Below the pieces are notes generated by a model that made no database searches, had not been told where the DNA came from, and saw only the letters and a program-made list of their open reading frames with translations. The translations under genes and the position numbers were made by a program. Shown here in pieces: positions 8,163 to 16,044 of a stretch of 22,907 bases of DNA. The DNA is from CAURMH01 sp963525745 (lineage in GTDB: Bacteria; Pseudomonadota; Gammaproteobacteria; Enterobacterales; Pasteurellaceae), in contig CAURMH010000023.1 in the NCBI GenBank assembly GCA_963525745.1, positions 1 to 22,907 of the forward strand, given 5' to 3'. How positions within the stretch are numbered: the first letter of the stretch is position 1; each line of letters starts with the position of its first letter.

Positions 8163-9527
8163 ATGACCACTATTCATTATGTGAATCCGAAAGGAAGTAT
8201 GGATCAGCTTTCTCATATTGAGGTTGAGCTTCTCACACAAAAAGCCGAGTCCGATCTCTACGAACTTTATCGCAGCTGCTCTCTTGCGGTGCTCAATTCC
8301 GGCACGATTACCGACAACAGCCGCGAATTACTTAATCGCTATCCGGATTTCGACATTCGTCTTGTGGCGCGCGAACGCGGTATTGCGCTAGAACTGCACA
8401 ATTCGCCGAGCGGCGCTTTTGTAGATGATAAAATGATATTAAATATTCAATATCATTTATTTGCCGTATTGCGTGATATTTTATTTGTTAATGTGATTAA
8501 TCAACGACTAAATCCGTCAAACCGCCAAGACAGTAAATACATTACTAATCAGGTCTTTTCTATTCTCCGCAATGCCAATGCCTTACTCCATGGCGAATCG
8601 CCGAATCTGGTCGTTTGTTGGGGCGGGCATTCCGTTAATCAAACGGAATATCAGTATTGCCGCGCAGTAGGATTAGAACTTGGTCTGCGCGAATTAAATA
8701 TTATTACAGGCTGCGGCTCCGGCGTTATGGAAGCCCCAATGAAGGGTGCCGCCATCGGTCATGCCAATCAACGCTATAAAAATAGCCGTTTTATCGGCAT
8801 AACCGAGCCGTCGATTATTGCCTCCGAACCGCCAAATCCTATCGTCAACGAGCTGATCATCATGCCTGATATTGAAAAACGGCTAGAAGCTTTCGTGCGT
8901 GCCGGCCATGGCATTCTCATCTTCCCCGGCGGCCCGGGCACTTTTGAAGAACTGCTTTATATTCTCGGGGTAAAACTTCATCCCGAAAATCAACAACAAA
9001 CCATTCCAGTTATTTTAACCGGCCCACGAGAAAGTGCAGATTATTTTGCGACAATTGATCGTTTTATCGGCGAAACTTTGGGTGTCGAAGCACAAAATTG
9101 TTATGAAATCATCATTGACGATCCCGTCACCGTTGCACGGCACATGAAAAAAGCCATGGGAACGACGAAAACCCAGCGCCTCAAATCCAACGATTCTTAC
9201 AGTTTTAATTGGTCATTGAAGATTCCGGAGGCTTTTCAGGAAATCTTTGAACCCAACCATACAAACATGGCAAATCTGGCACTGCATTTTAATCAATCGA
9301 AAATAGCGCTTACTGCCAACTTACGTCGTGTTTTTTCAGGCATTGTGGCAGGAAATATTAAACCGGAATATCAACATAAAATCGCCCAATTCGGTAAATT
9401 CAAATTACACGGCGATGCAAAATTAATGGCGAATGTCGATCAGGTTTTACAGGATTTTATCAAGCAGCACCGTATGAAACTACCGACGGGTGAGGCTTAT
9501 GAACCTTGCTATGAAATTACGGCGTAA
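8163..9527 (+). CDS. ppnN: Nucleotide 5'-monophosphate nucleosidase PpnN (LOG family, YgdH)
   Basis: A 454-residue protein, the same length as E. coli PpnN, which cleaves purine and pyrimidine nucleoside monophosphates into base and ribose 5-phosphate and is tuned by (p)ppGpp. The central LOG (lysine-decarboxylase-like Rossmann) domain shows GCGSGVMEAPMKGA (183-196) and the signature PGGPGTFEELLYILG (255-269). The long N-terminal extension, with LNSGTITDNSRELLNRYPDF, and the C-terminal region are typical of PpnN and absent from short LOG proteins. AGGAAGA before the ATG supports the start, 23 bases after queF. ppnN and queF are neighbours in E. coli as well, so the pairing is old. It is probably the last gene of the five-gene run. 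Confidence 0.94.
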   Translation: MTTIHYVNPKGSMDQLSHIEVELLTQKAESDLYELYRSCSLAVLNSGTITDNSRELLNRYPDFDIRLVARERGIALELHNSPSGAFVDDKMILNIQYHLFAVLRDILFVNVINQRLNPSNRQDSKYITNQVFSILRNANALLHGESPNLVVCWGGHSVNQTEYQYCRAVGLELGLRELNIITGCGSGVMEAPMKGAAIGHANQRYKNSRFIGITEPSIIASEPPNPIVNELIIMPDIEKRLEAFVRAGHGILIFPGGPGTFEELLYILGVKLHPENQQQTIPVILTGPRESADYFATIDRFIGETLGVEAQNCYEIIIDDPVTVARHMKKAMGTTKTQRLKSNDSYSFNWSLKIPEAFQEIFEPNHTNMANLALHFNQSKIALTANLRRVFSGIVAGNIKPEYQHKIAQFGKFKLHGDAKLMANVDQVLQDFIKQHRMKLPTGEAYEPCYEITA

Positions 9528-9540
9528 GGCTTAATGACGG

Positions 9541-9580
9541 AGACAGCAAAAAAAGTACGGTCAAATTGACCGCACTTTGT
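9541..9580 (-). terminator. Intrinsic terminator of topA made from inverted uptake sequences
   Basis: Read on the minus strand, the arms AAAGTGCGGTC and GACCGTACTTT pair over 11 bases with one G-U wobble around a 5-base loop, followed by seven T. The stem lies about 35 bases after the topA stop. One arm is a perfect uptake sequence (9569-9577), the other a one-base variant (9553-9561). For ppnN on the plus strand the stem has one A-C mismatch and a weaker tail (GTCTTTAATC), so it may serve both genes. Confidence 0.82.
9569..9577 (-). repeat. DNA uptake sequence (USS)
   Basis: Perfect core forming one arm of the topA terminator; its partner arm at 9553-9561 differs by one base. Confidence 0.95.
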
Positions 9581-9612
9581 CTTTAATCGCGCTTTTTCAC
9601 GGGATTCATTGA

Positions 9613-12219
9613 CTATTTTTTGCGCTCAAGCCATTTGCCGTTCACAAAATCTACGATCCATTTCGTCGCTTTACCGTTTTTTTCAGAAGTGACGTATTGT
9701 TTCTTTTCTTTACGACTGAAGCGAATTATTGCGTCGTTACCTTCCGGATCCTGCTGCGGCGCCTCTGCCAAATAAGCGAGTTTTTCCGGTAGACGATCAC
9801 GATATAACGCTAATTCCGCTACTTTTGCCGGACGGGTTTCGCGCGATTTCGGGAAATTATGGGCGGACATAAACACACCGCTTGCCCCATCGCGCAAGAC
9901 AAAATACGCATCGGATTTTTCGCATTTCAGTTCCGGAAAATGTACCGGCTCTTCTTTTGGCGGCGCCACTTCGCCGTTTTTTAATACCTTGCGGGTATTA
10001 TCACAATTTGTGCAGGCCATATATTTACCGAAGCGCCCCAGTTTCAAATGCATATCCGCTCCGCATTTATCACATTCAACGACCGGACCGTCATATCCTT
10101 TTATTTTAAACTGTCCTTCTTCCACGATATAACCGTCACAATTCGGATTATTACCGCAAATATGTAATTTACGATGCGGATCAAGAATATAGCTATCCAT
10201 TGCCGTGCCGCATTTCGGGCAACGTTTACGCTCCATCAGCGCTTTTGTCTCCGAACTCTCATCAAGCACATTTAACAATTCCGCTTCGGGAATTAAATTT
10301 ATCGTCGTTTTACATCGCTCTTTCGGCGACAAAGCGTAGCCGGAACAGCCTAAAAACACCCCGGTGCCGGCAGTACGAATCGCCATTTTTCTGCCGCAAG
10401 TCGGACAGTCAATATTGGTTAAAACCAAACTGTTCGGCTTCATTCCGCCGTCCAACTCATCCAGTTCGGCTTTAGAAAGTTGATTAGAGAAATCTTTAAA
10501 GAATTGATTTAATTCCGTTTTCCAATTTTTCTCACCAGATGCGATTTGGTCTAAAATAGTTTCCATATTCGCCGTGAAATCGTAATTCATTAAATCTACA
10601 AAAGATTGATTTAGTCGATCCGTTACAATTTCACCCATTTTTTCCGCATAAAAACGACGATTCTCCGTACGCACATAACCGCGCTCCTGAATCGTTGAAA
10701 TAATCGAAGCATAAGTGGACGGACGACCGATACCGCGTTTTTCCAGCTCTTTCACTAACGCCGCCTCCGTAAAACGTGCCGGCGGCTTGGTAAAATGTTG
10801 ACTCGGATTGACTTCTTGCAAAATCAGCAAATCATTCACGGAAACCGGCGGGAGAATCTGATCTTCAGGGTTTTTACCTAATTGCGGCAGCACTTTTGTC
10901 CAACCGTCAAAACGCAAAATCCGTCCCTTTGCTTTCAGCTCATAATCGCCGGCCATTACAGTTAAGGTCGTGCTGTCATATTGCGCCGACGGCATTTGAC
11001 AAGCCACAAATTGTCGCCAAATCAGATCGTATAAACGAACCGCGTCTTTTTCCATGCCGATTAAATCGTCAGGCATCGTTTTTACATCGGACGGACGAAT
11101 GGCTTCATGGGCTTCCTGTGCATTTTCTTTGCTAGAATAAAAATTCGGTTTCGCCGGTAAATAATCGGCGCCGAAAGTTTTTCCGATATAGTCTCTGACC
11201 ATATTTAAAGCGTCCTGACTCAAATTCGTTGAATCCGTACGCATATAAGTGATATAGCCCGCTTCATACAAACGCTGCGCCAGCATCATCGTTTTTTTCA
11301 CACCGAAATTCAGCCGCGTGCTCGCCGTTTGCTGTAATGTTGAAGTAATAAAGGGCGCTCGAGGTCTTGAACCGGTCGGTTTGGTTTCTAATTCGCTGAC
11401 CCGATAGTCGGAAACTTTTAAAAAATTTACCGCACTTTCTGCCTGTTGCGCCGTTTTCGGCTCGAATTTTTTGCCTTTAAATTGTGTCACATCCAAACGT
11501 AAAGGCGTTTTATCGACGGTTTTTGTCAACACATCGACCAACCAAAACTCCTCTGGTCGAAATGCTTTAATTTCGCGCTCACGCTCCACCAATAATTTTA
11601 CCGCAACGGATTGAACCCGCCCCGCCGATAAACCGCGCGCCACTTTTTTCCACAATAACGGCGACACCATAAAGCCCACGACCCGATCCAAAAAACGACG
11701 GGTTTGCTGGGCATTCACCCGATCCATATTTAACTGTTCCGGCTTTTCAAAGGCTTGCTGAATGGCTTTTTTGGTAATTTCATTAAACACGACGCGACTG
11801 AAACGGCCGTCATCGCCGCCGATCACTTCACGCAAATGCCAAGCGATCGCCTCTCCTTCTCTATCCAAATCCGTTGCGAGATAAATATGATCGGATTTTT
11901 TCGCCAATGACTTAAGTTCCGCAACAACTTTTTCTTTACCGGGAAGAATTTGATAATTAGCTTTCCAATCGTGATAAGGATCGATTCCCATGCGTTTCAC
12001 TAACGCGCTGCGCGCTTTTTCCGCATTAATTTTCGCTTTTTCTTCGGGGGATAATCCTTTGGTGGAAATCGGTTTGGCTTTTTCGCCCGTACTGCTGCCC
12101 GAAGTCGGCAAATCGCGAATATGACCGATACTTGATTTTACGATATATTGACTGCCCAAATATTTATTAATCGTCTTGGCCTTTGCCGGAGACTCCACAA
12201 TCACCAAAGATTTGCTCAT
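9613..12219 (-). CDS. topA: DNA topoisomerase I (type IA)
   Basis: An 868-residue type IA topoisomerase that relaxes negative supercoils behind RNA polymerase. The N-terminal TOPRIM domain has Glu9 in LVIVESPAKAKT and the acidic triad DLDREGE at 117-123. The strand-cleaving tyrosine is Tyr325 in YITYMRTDSTNLS. ARGLSAGRVQSVAVKLL (194-210) and the GIGRPSTYASII stretch (497-508) are also conserved. The C-terminus has three four-cysteine zinc ribbons: Cys605/608/625/636, Cys667/670/688/694 and Cys716/719/736/739, followed by a basic tail of two further domains as in E. coli TopA. The ATG is preceded by AGGTAA. It is divergent from the LysR gene with 96 bases between. One uptake sequence is read as Ser-Ala-Val. 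Confidence 0.97.
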   Translation of the reverse strand: MSKSLVIVESPAKAKTINKYLGSQYIVKSSIGHIRDLPTSGSSTGEKAKPISTKGLSPEEKAKINAEKARSALVKRMGIDPYHDWKANYQILPGKEKVVAELKSLAKKSDHIYLATDLDREGEAIAWHLREVIGGDDGRFSRVVFNEITKKAIQQAFEKPEQLNMDRVNAQQTRRFLDRVVGFMVSPLLWKKVARGLSAGRVQSVAVKLLVEREREIKAFRPEEFWLVDVLTKTVDKTPLRLDVTQFKGKKFEPKTAQQAESAVNFLKVSDYRVSELETKPTGSRPRAPFITSTLQQTASTRLNFGVKKTMMLAQRLYEAGYITYMRTDSTNLSQDALNMVRDYIGKTFGADYLPAKPNFYSSKENAQEAHEAIRPSDVKTMPDDLIGMEKDAVRLYDLIWRQFVACQMPSAQYDSTTLTVMAGDYELKAKGRILRFDGWTKVLPQLGKNPEDQILPPVSVNDLLILQEVNPSQHFTKPPARFTEAALVKELEKRGIGRPSTYASIISTIQERGYVRTENRRFYAEKMGEIVTDRLNQSFVDLMNYDFTANMETILDQIASGEKNWKTELNQFFKDFSNQLSKAELDELDGGMKPNSLVLTNIDCPTCGRKMAIRTAGTGVFLGCSGYALSPKERCKTTINLIPEAELLNVLDESSETKALMERKRCPKCGTAMDSYILDPHRKLHICGNNPNCDGYIVEEGQFKIKGYDGPVVECDKCGADMHLKLGRFGKYMACTNCDNTRKVLKNGEVAPPKEEPVHFPELKCEKSDAYFVLRDGASGVFMSAHNFPKSRETRPAKVAELALYRDRLPEKLAYLAEAPQQDPEGNDAIIRFSRKEKKQYVTSEKNGKATKWIVDFVNGKWLERKK
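11429..11437 (-). repeat. DNA uptake sequence (USS)
   Basis: Perfect core in topA, read as Ser-Ala-Val. Confidence 0.93.
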
Positions 12220-12237
12220 TTGATTACCTAATTTAGA

Positions 12238-12266
12238 TTAAAATTTTGTAAAATTGCCGCTATACT
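12238..12266 (+). promoter_or_regulatory. Candidate sigma-70 promoter of the LysR gene
   Basis: TTAAAA (12238-12243) and TATACT (12261-12266) are 17 bases apart, matching 4 of 6 and 5 of 6 consensus bases. The start of transcription would fall near 12273, about 43 bases before the ATG. It lies in the topA-LysR divergent spacer, where a LysR protein usually binds; I see no convincing promoter for topA there. Confidence 0.4.
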
Positions 12267-12315
12267 GCAAACTTACGCCGTCAAAATCAAGTATTTTTTA
12301 ACTGAAAACAACGAA

Positions 12316-13206
12316 ATGGACAAACTCAACGCAATTTCAATTTTTTGTAAAGTCATCGAAACGCAAAGCTTTACTCACGCCGCTCGTCAAGAAAATATTT
12401 CCGTTGCCATGGCCAGTAAATTGGTCGCCCAGCTGGAAGAACATTTAAAAACCCGTTTATTGCAACGCACCACCAGAAAAATTACGCCGACCGAAGCCGG
12501 CATGCTTTATTATCAGCGTTGCCAATCGATTTTGACGGAGTTAGAGGAAGCCGATTCAAGCATCAGCAATTTCACGACAAGTTTACACGGCCACTTACTC
12601 ATTTCCGTCCCGCGTGATTTCGGCTTGCTTTTTATTGCGCCGAATTTACCTCAATTTATCGAAGCCCACCCGCATTTAAACGTTGAAATCGAATTTGAAG
12701 ACAAACGGGTGGATTTAGTGGCGGAAGGTTATGATTTGGCACTGCGTATCGGTTATTTGCAAGACAGTTCGTTAGTGGCGCGCAAAATCAGCACATCCCC
12801 GATGCGTTTCGTCGCGTCCCCCGATTATTTACGTGTCAATGGCACGCCTTTCACGCCCGACGAATTAGAACAACATCAAGGCCTACTTTACAAAGCGGCG
12901 ATGAATCAAGTGGTTTGGCAAAACGATCACCACCCTCAACCTCAACGAGTTAAAATTCAACCTAAAGTTATTTCGAACAACGGCCTTTCCTTACTGGAAA
13001 TGGCCAAAGCGGGACTGGGCATTGTAAACCTACCGGATTTCTTTTTAAAAGACGCCTTGAAGTGCGGTGAGTTGGTGGAAATTTTATCCGAATATAAACA
13101 ACAAATCCTTGAAATCCATGTTGTTTATCCAAATCGTCGCTATTTGCCCGCCAAGGTCAAAGCCTTTATCCGTTTTCTGCAGGAATTATGCCTGCCTCAG
13201 CCTTAA
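12316..13206 (+). CDS. LysR-family transcriptional regulator (CrgA/DmlR-like)
   Basis: A 296-residue LysR-type regulator. Residues 1-60 form the winged helix-turn-helix: FCKVIETQSFTHAARQ, then ISVAMASKLVAQLEEHL with the recognition helix, then TRLLQRTTRKITPTEAG. A linker helix and the periplasmic-binding-like effector domain follow; DLVAEGYDLALRIGYLQDSSLVARK is typical of the CrgA/DmlR/AaeR subgroup. The effector and target genes cannot be told. The divergent neighbour is topA, a housekeeping gene, so the real target may lie elsewhere. The siderophore operon converges on it from the other side and is controlled by a Fur-type site, so a functional link is not implied. An uptake sequence is read as Lys-Cys-Gly. 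Confidence 0.92.
   Translation: MDKLNAISIFCKVIETQSFTHAARQENISVAMASKLVAQLEEHLKTRLLQRTTRKITPTEAGMLYYQRCQSILTELEEADSSISNFTTSLHGHLLISVPRDFGLLFIAPNLPQFIEAHPHLNVEIEFEDKRVDLVAEGYDLALRIGYLQDSSLVARKISTSPMRFVASPDYLRVNGTPFTPDELEQHQGLLYKAAMNQVVWQNDHHPQPQRVKIQPKVISNNGLSLLEMAKAGLGIVNLPDFFLKDALKCGELVEILSEYKQQILEIHVVYPNRRYLPAKVKAFIRFLQELCLPQP
13060..13068 (+). repeat. DNA uptake sequence (USS)
   Basis: Perfect core in the LysR gene, read as Lys-Cys-Gly. Confidence 0.93.
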
Positions 13207-13251
13207 AGACCGTCTGCCATCGGTTTTGCCTTTTGGGGGGCAACAGCGTCA

Positions 13252-13260
13252 AAGTGCGGT
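13252..13260 (+). repeat. DNA uptake sequence (USS)
   Basis: Perfect core between the LysR gene and the converging siderophore operon, followed by eight T. Confidence 0.95.
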
Positions 13261-13286
13261 CATTTTTTTTGAATGTTTTAAGTCAA

Positions 13287-13307
13287 CGGCCGAAACGATT
13301 TCGGCCG
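13287..13307 (-). terminator. GC-rich hairpin at the end of the siderophore operon
   Basis: Arms CGGCCGAAA and TTTCGGCCG pair perfectly over 9 bases around a 3-base loop. The stem starts three bases after the stop of the ABC ATPase gene and lies between two convergent units. No T-run follows directly on either strand, although eight T (plus strand) follow the uptake sequence at 13252-13260 just to the left. It probably stabilises or ends the minus-strand message; intrinsic termination is not certain. Confidence 0.5.
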
Positions 13308-13310
13308 GGG

Positions 13311-14069
13311 TTAAATATGATGAATCGCCATAATTTTGCCGTCATGTTCAATCACTTCGGCTTCTAAATTGAATATTTTCAGTAAATTATCACCGGTAAT
13401 AATGTCATGCGGTGCACCAACCATCATAACCTCTCCGTTTTTCATCGCGACAATCGTATCCGCATAGGCCGCCGCCATATTAATATCATGCACGACCATC
13501 AACGTCGTCAACGATAGCTCGTCGGTTAATTTACGCAAAAGGCGCATCAATTCGCGCGCATGATACATATCTAGATTATTCAGCGGTTCGTCCAATAACA
13601 CATAGTCGGTTTGCTGACAGAATGTCATGGCGATTAAGGCTCGCTGGCGCTGTCCACCCGACAGTTCGCTTAAAAAGCGATCGGCAAAATCCGTCAAGCC
13701 GAATTGTACTAATGCCTCGTCCACGATTTGTCGATCGGAGTCCGTCACTTTTCCCTGATTATGCGGATAGCGCCCGAACAGCAGTAAATCCCGCACAGTA
13801 ATCCGACTATGAATCACATTATCCTGCGTTAAAATCGCCAACTTTTTGGCAATTTGAGCAGAAGGCGTAGTGGCAATACTCTCATCATCCAGCCAAATTT
13901 CGCCCTGTTGCAAAGGTTGCAAACGAGCAATTAACGAAAACAGCGTCGATTTTCCTGCGCCGTTTGCGCCGATTAACGCGGTAATACCGCCGCTCGGCAC
14001 CGTTAAATTAATCTGATTTAAAATCGGCGTATGATTAATGTGATGACTGACATTTTTAATTTTAATCAT
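13311..14069 (-). CDS. Iron-siderophore ABC importer, ATP-binding subunit
   Basis: A 252-residue ABC ATPase of the FepC/FecE/VctC group that powers siderophore uptake across the inner membrane. Walker A is GANGAGKST (34-42), the Q-loop lies near Gln82, the signature is LSGGQRQRA (136-144), Walker B is VLLDEP (157-162), and the switch His194 stands in MVVHDINMAAAYAD. It is the last gene of the operon; its ATG overlaps the stop of the preceding permease as ATGA. The closest groups I can name are the VctC, FatE and YclP-type catecholate/iron transporters. Sequence alone does not fix the siderophore. The gene stops just before a 9-bp GC-rich hairpin. Confidence 0.92.
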   Translation of the reverse strand: MIKIKNVSHHINHTPILNQINLTVPSGGITALIGANGAGKSTLFSLIARLQPLQQGEIWLDDESIATTPSAQIAKKLAILTQDNVIHSRITVRDLLLFGRYPHNQGKVTDSDRQIVDEALVQFGLTDFADRFLSELSGGQRQRALIAMTFCQQTDYVLLDEPLNNLDMYHARELMRLLRKLTDELSLTTLMVVHDINMAAAYADTIVAMKNGEVMMVGAPHDIITGDNLLKIFNLEAEVIEHDGKIMAIHHI

Positions 14070-15010
14070 AATGATTTCCGTCGAAGAATAAGATAAATAA
14101 AAATAATTCCGCCGAGAAATTCGATGACGACGCTTAAGACGCCCTGCATATTTAACACCTGTTCAAAGATAGATTGCCCCAACACAAGCGTGATGGCGGA
14201 AACGAAAAAAATCATGGGTAAACGTACGGCATGATAAAACGTCGGGCTTAGGGCGTTTCCGATAGCGCAAACCAATAACCCTAAAAATAAAATCGGGCCG
14301 ACAAGTGCGGTCGAAATGGAAACTAAAATAGCACAACAAAGCAAAATTTGACGTGAGAAGGCGCCATAATGAATGCCCAAACTAAGCGCCTTATTTTGCC
14401 CCAGCAGCAATAAATCGAGTTTATGCCGCTGCCGCCAAATCCAAAGTGCCGAAATAATGGAAATCACGCTCCCAAACCACAACAATGTCGGTTTGACCGA
14501 ATTAAAGGATGCAAAAGAGGCGCCTTGCGCAATAGCGAATTCCGTCGGATCAATGATACGTTGTAACAAATTCGTTAAACTTCGAAAAAGAACGCCAAAA
14601 ATCACACCGATTAAAATCATACGGGTTAAATCTTCCCGATTGTTCTTGGTTAACGAAGAAAAGAGCAACAAGGCCGCCATGATCATTAAGCCGGTTTCAA
14701 AAATAAATTTAAAACTTAAATCCAATTGAGTGAAGCCGATGCCGCCAAAGAAAAAAACTAAGGCAGATTGCATTAATAAATACAACGAATCGAACCCTAA
14801 AATCCCCGGCGTTAAAATCGGATTCTGCGTTAAGGTTTGAAATAGTAAGGTCGATATGCCGATCGTATAAGCAATAAGAAGTAACAATATTAATTTTTTG
14901 GCGCGAAACGGCAACACAAAATCCCAATTACCATGCGCGTTAAAGGTCAAAAAAAATAGACAGGCGCCAATCAATAACACGCCGAGAATTATTAATCTTG
15001 CTTTAGCCAT
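14066..15010 (-). CDS. Iron-siderophore ABC importer, FecCD-family permease 2
   Basis: A 314-residue polytopic permease of the FecCD/BtuC family, the second of the pair that forms the channel. I place the start at the ATG at 15010: AAAGGGAC lies about seven bases before it, and the residues from there (MAKARLIILGVLLIGACLFF) begin with the usual first membrane span. The frame stays open 29 codons further upstream, but that part lies inside the previous gene and looks non-coding. The start overlaps the previous stop by eight bases, and the end overlaps the ATPase start by four. Family-like segments include LTQNPILTPGILGFDSLYLL and LVGPILFLGLLVCAIGNAL. An uptake sequence is read as Thr-Ala-Leu. 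Confidence 0.9.
   Translation of the reverse strand: MAKARLIILGVLLIGACLFFLTFNAHGNWDFVLPFRAKKLILLLLIAYTIGISTLLFQTLTQNPILTPGILGFDSLYLLMQSALVFFFGGIGFTQLDLSFKFIFETGLMIMAALLLFSSLTKNNREDLTRMILIGVIFGVLFRSLTNLLQRIIDPTEFAIAQGASFASFNSVKPTLLWFGSVISIISALWIWRQRHKLDLLLLGQNKALSLGIHYGAFSRQILLCCAILVSISTALVGPILFLGLLVCAIGNALSPTFYHAVRLPMIFFVSAITLVLGQSIFEQVLNMQGVLSVVIEFLGGIIFIYLILRRKSL
14303..14311 (+). repeat. DNA uptake sequence (USS)
   Basis: Perfect core in the second permease gene, read as Thr-Ala-Leu. Confidence 0.93.
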
Positions 15011-15956
15011 GGCGCGTCCCTTTAAATAACAAGTAGAGAAAAATGACCGTACCGACCACGCCGAAAACCGTTGAAATCGGAATTTCAAACGGCTCAATAA
15101 TCAGTCGTCCGAGAATATCGCAGCTTAATACCAAATTTGCGCCGAATAACACCACGGTGGGAAGGTTACGACGTAACTGATCGCCCATTAAGCGGGAAAC
15201 AATATTCGGCACCACCAACCCGATAAAAGGAATCTGACCGACGGTGACTACCACAATCGCCGTAATCATCGCAACAACCACGAGCGCAAGACGTGTCATT
15301 CGGTGGTAATTAATCCCTAATCCGGTGCTGATGTGTTCGCCCAGCCCCGCAATCGTTAAGCGATCCGCCATAAAGTAAATCACAACGGCAAGCAATGCCG
15401 TAAGCCAAAGCAATTCATAACGCCCCGCCAAAATCGCCGAAAAATCACCGGCAAACCAAACGGATAAAATTTGCAAACTATCCGTTTCATAAGCCACAAA
15501 AGTGGTTAGCGCTTCAATAATGTTACCGAAGACGATACCGATTAAAGGCAACATGAGTTGTTGGTAAGGCGATAAACGGCGAATCAGCAACATAAATAGA
15601 CTCATGCCGATTAATGCACTAAGCGTGGCGATTGACATTTTCATCAACAATGTCGACGCCGGCCAAAACACCGCCGCAATTAACACGCCTAACGCCGCGC
15701 TTTGGCTGGCACCCACCATACTCGGTTCAATAAACCGATTTTTTAAAACGATCTGTAACACCATGCCGGCAACGGCCAATGTGGCACCGACTAAAATAAT
15801 GGCAAAAGTGCGCGGCAAGCGGCTCAGAAAAAAGATTTGCGTTTGCTCGGGCGAAACAAACAAGTCAGCCCAATGAAAATCCGCCACGCCGACGCTCATG
15901 CTTAACGGAATAAGCCCTATCAAGGCAATGAAATTGATTCGATAAAATGACAGCAT
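15003..15956 (-). CDS. Iron-siderophore ABC importer, FecCD-family permease 1
   Basis: A 317-residue FecCD-family inner-membrane permease with about nine to ten hydrophobic segments. The typical core is present: LSRLPRTFAIILVGATLAVAG, then the NRFIEPSMVGASQSAALG loop, and VGQIPFIGLVVPNIVSRLMG, the region that touches the ATPase. I use the ATG at 15956; a TTG three codons upstream (15965) is possible. Neither has a ribosome-binding site, and an uptake sequence sits only 11 bases upstream of the ATG. The gene lies 88 bases after the binding-protein gene, the only real gap in this operon. That gap holds a small hairpin (GACAA and TTGTC arms, 15984-15997), which could lower expression of the membrane parts relative to the binding protein. 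Confidence 0.9.
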   Translation of the reverse strand: MLSFYRINFIALIGLIPLSMSVGVADFHWADLFVSPEQTQIFFLSRLPRTFAIILVGATLAVAGMVLQIVLKNRFIEPSMVGASQSAALGVLIAAVFWPASTLLMKMSIATLSALIGMSLFMLLIRRLSPYQQLMLPLIGIVFGNIIEALTTFVAYETDSLQILSVWFAGDFSAILAGRYELLWLTALLAVVIYFMADRLTIAGLGEHISTGLGINYHRMTRLALVVVAMITAIVVVTVGQIPFIGLVVPNIVSRLMGDQLRRNLPTVVLFGANLVLSCDILGRLIIEPFEIPISTVFGVVGTVIFLYLLFKGTRHG

Positions 15957-15967
15957 ATGCAACAAAA

Positions 15968-15976
15968 AAGTGCGGT
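15968..15976 (+). repeat. DNA uptake sequence (USS)
   Basis: Perfect core in the leader of the first permease gene, where a ribosome-binding site would be expected. Confidence 0.95.
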
Positions 15977-16044
15977 CGATTTTGACAAGGTTTTGTCCGC
16001 TGATCGCGCTTATCTATTTCTAAATTAATTCTTAACGTAAGTGG

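Noticed and set aside
9882..11135. Several plus-strand frames of 75-91 codons opposite topA
   Set aside because: They lie fully inside topA on the opposite strand and show no protein-like composition or family motif.
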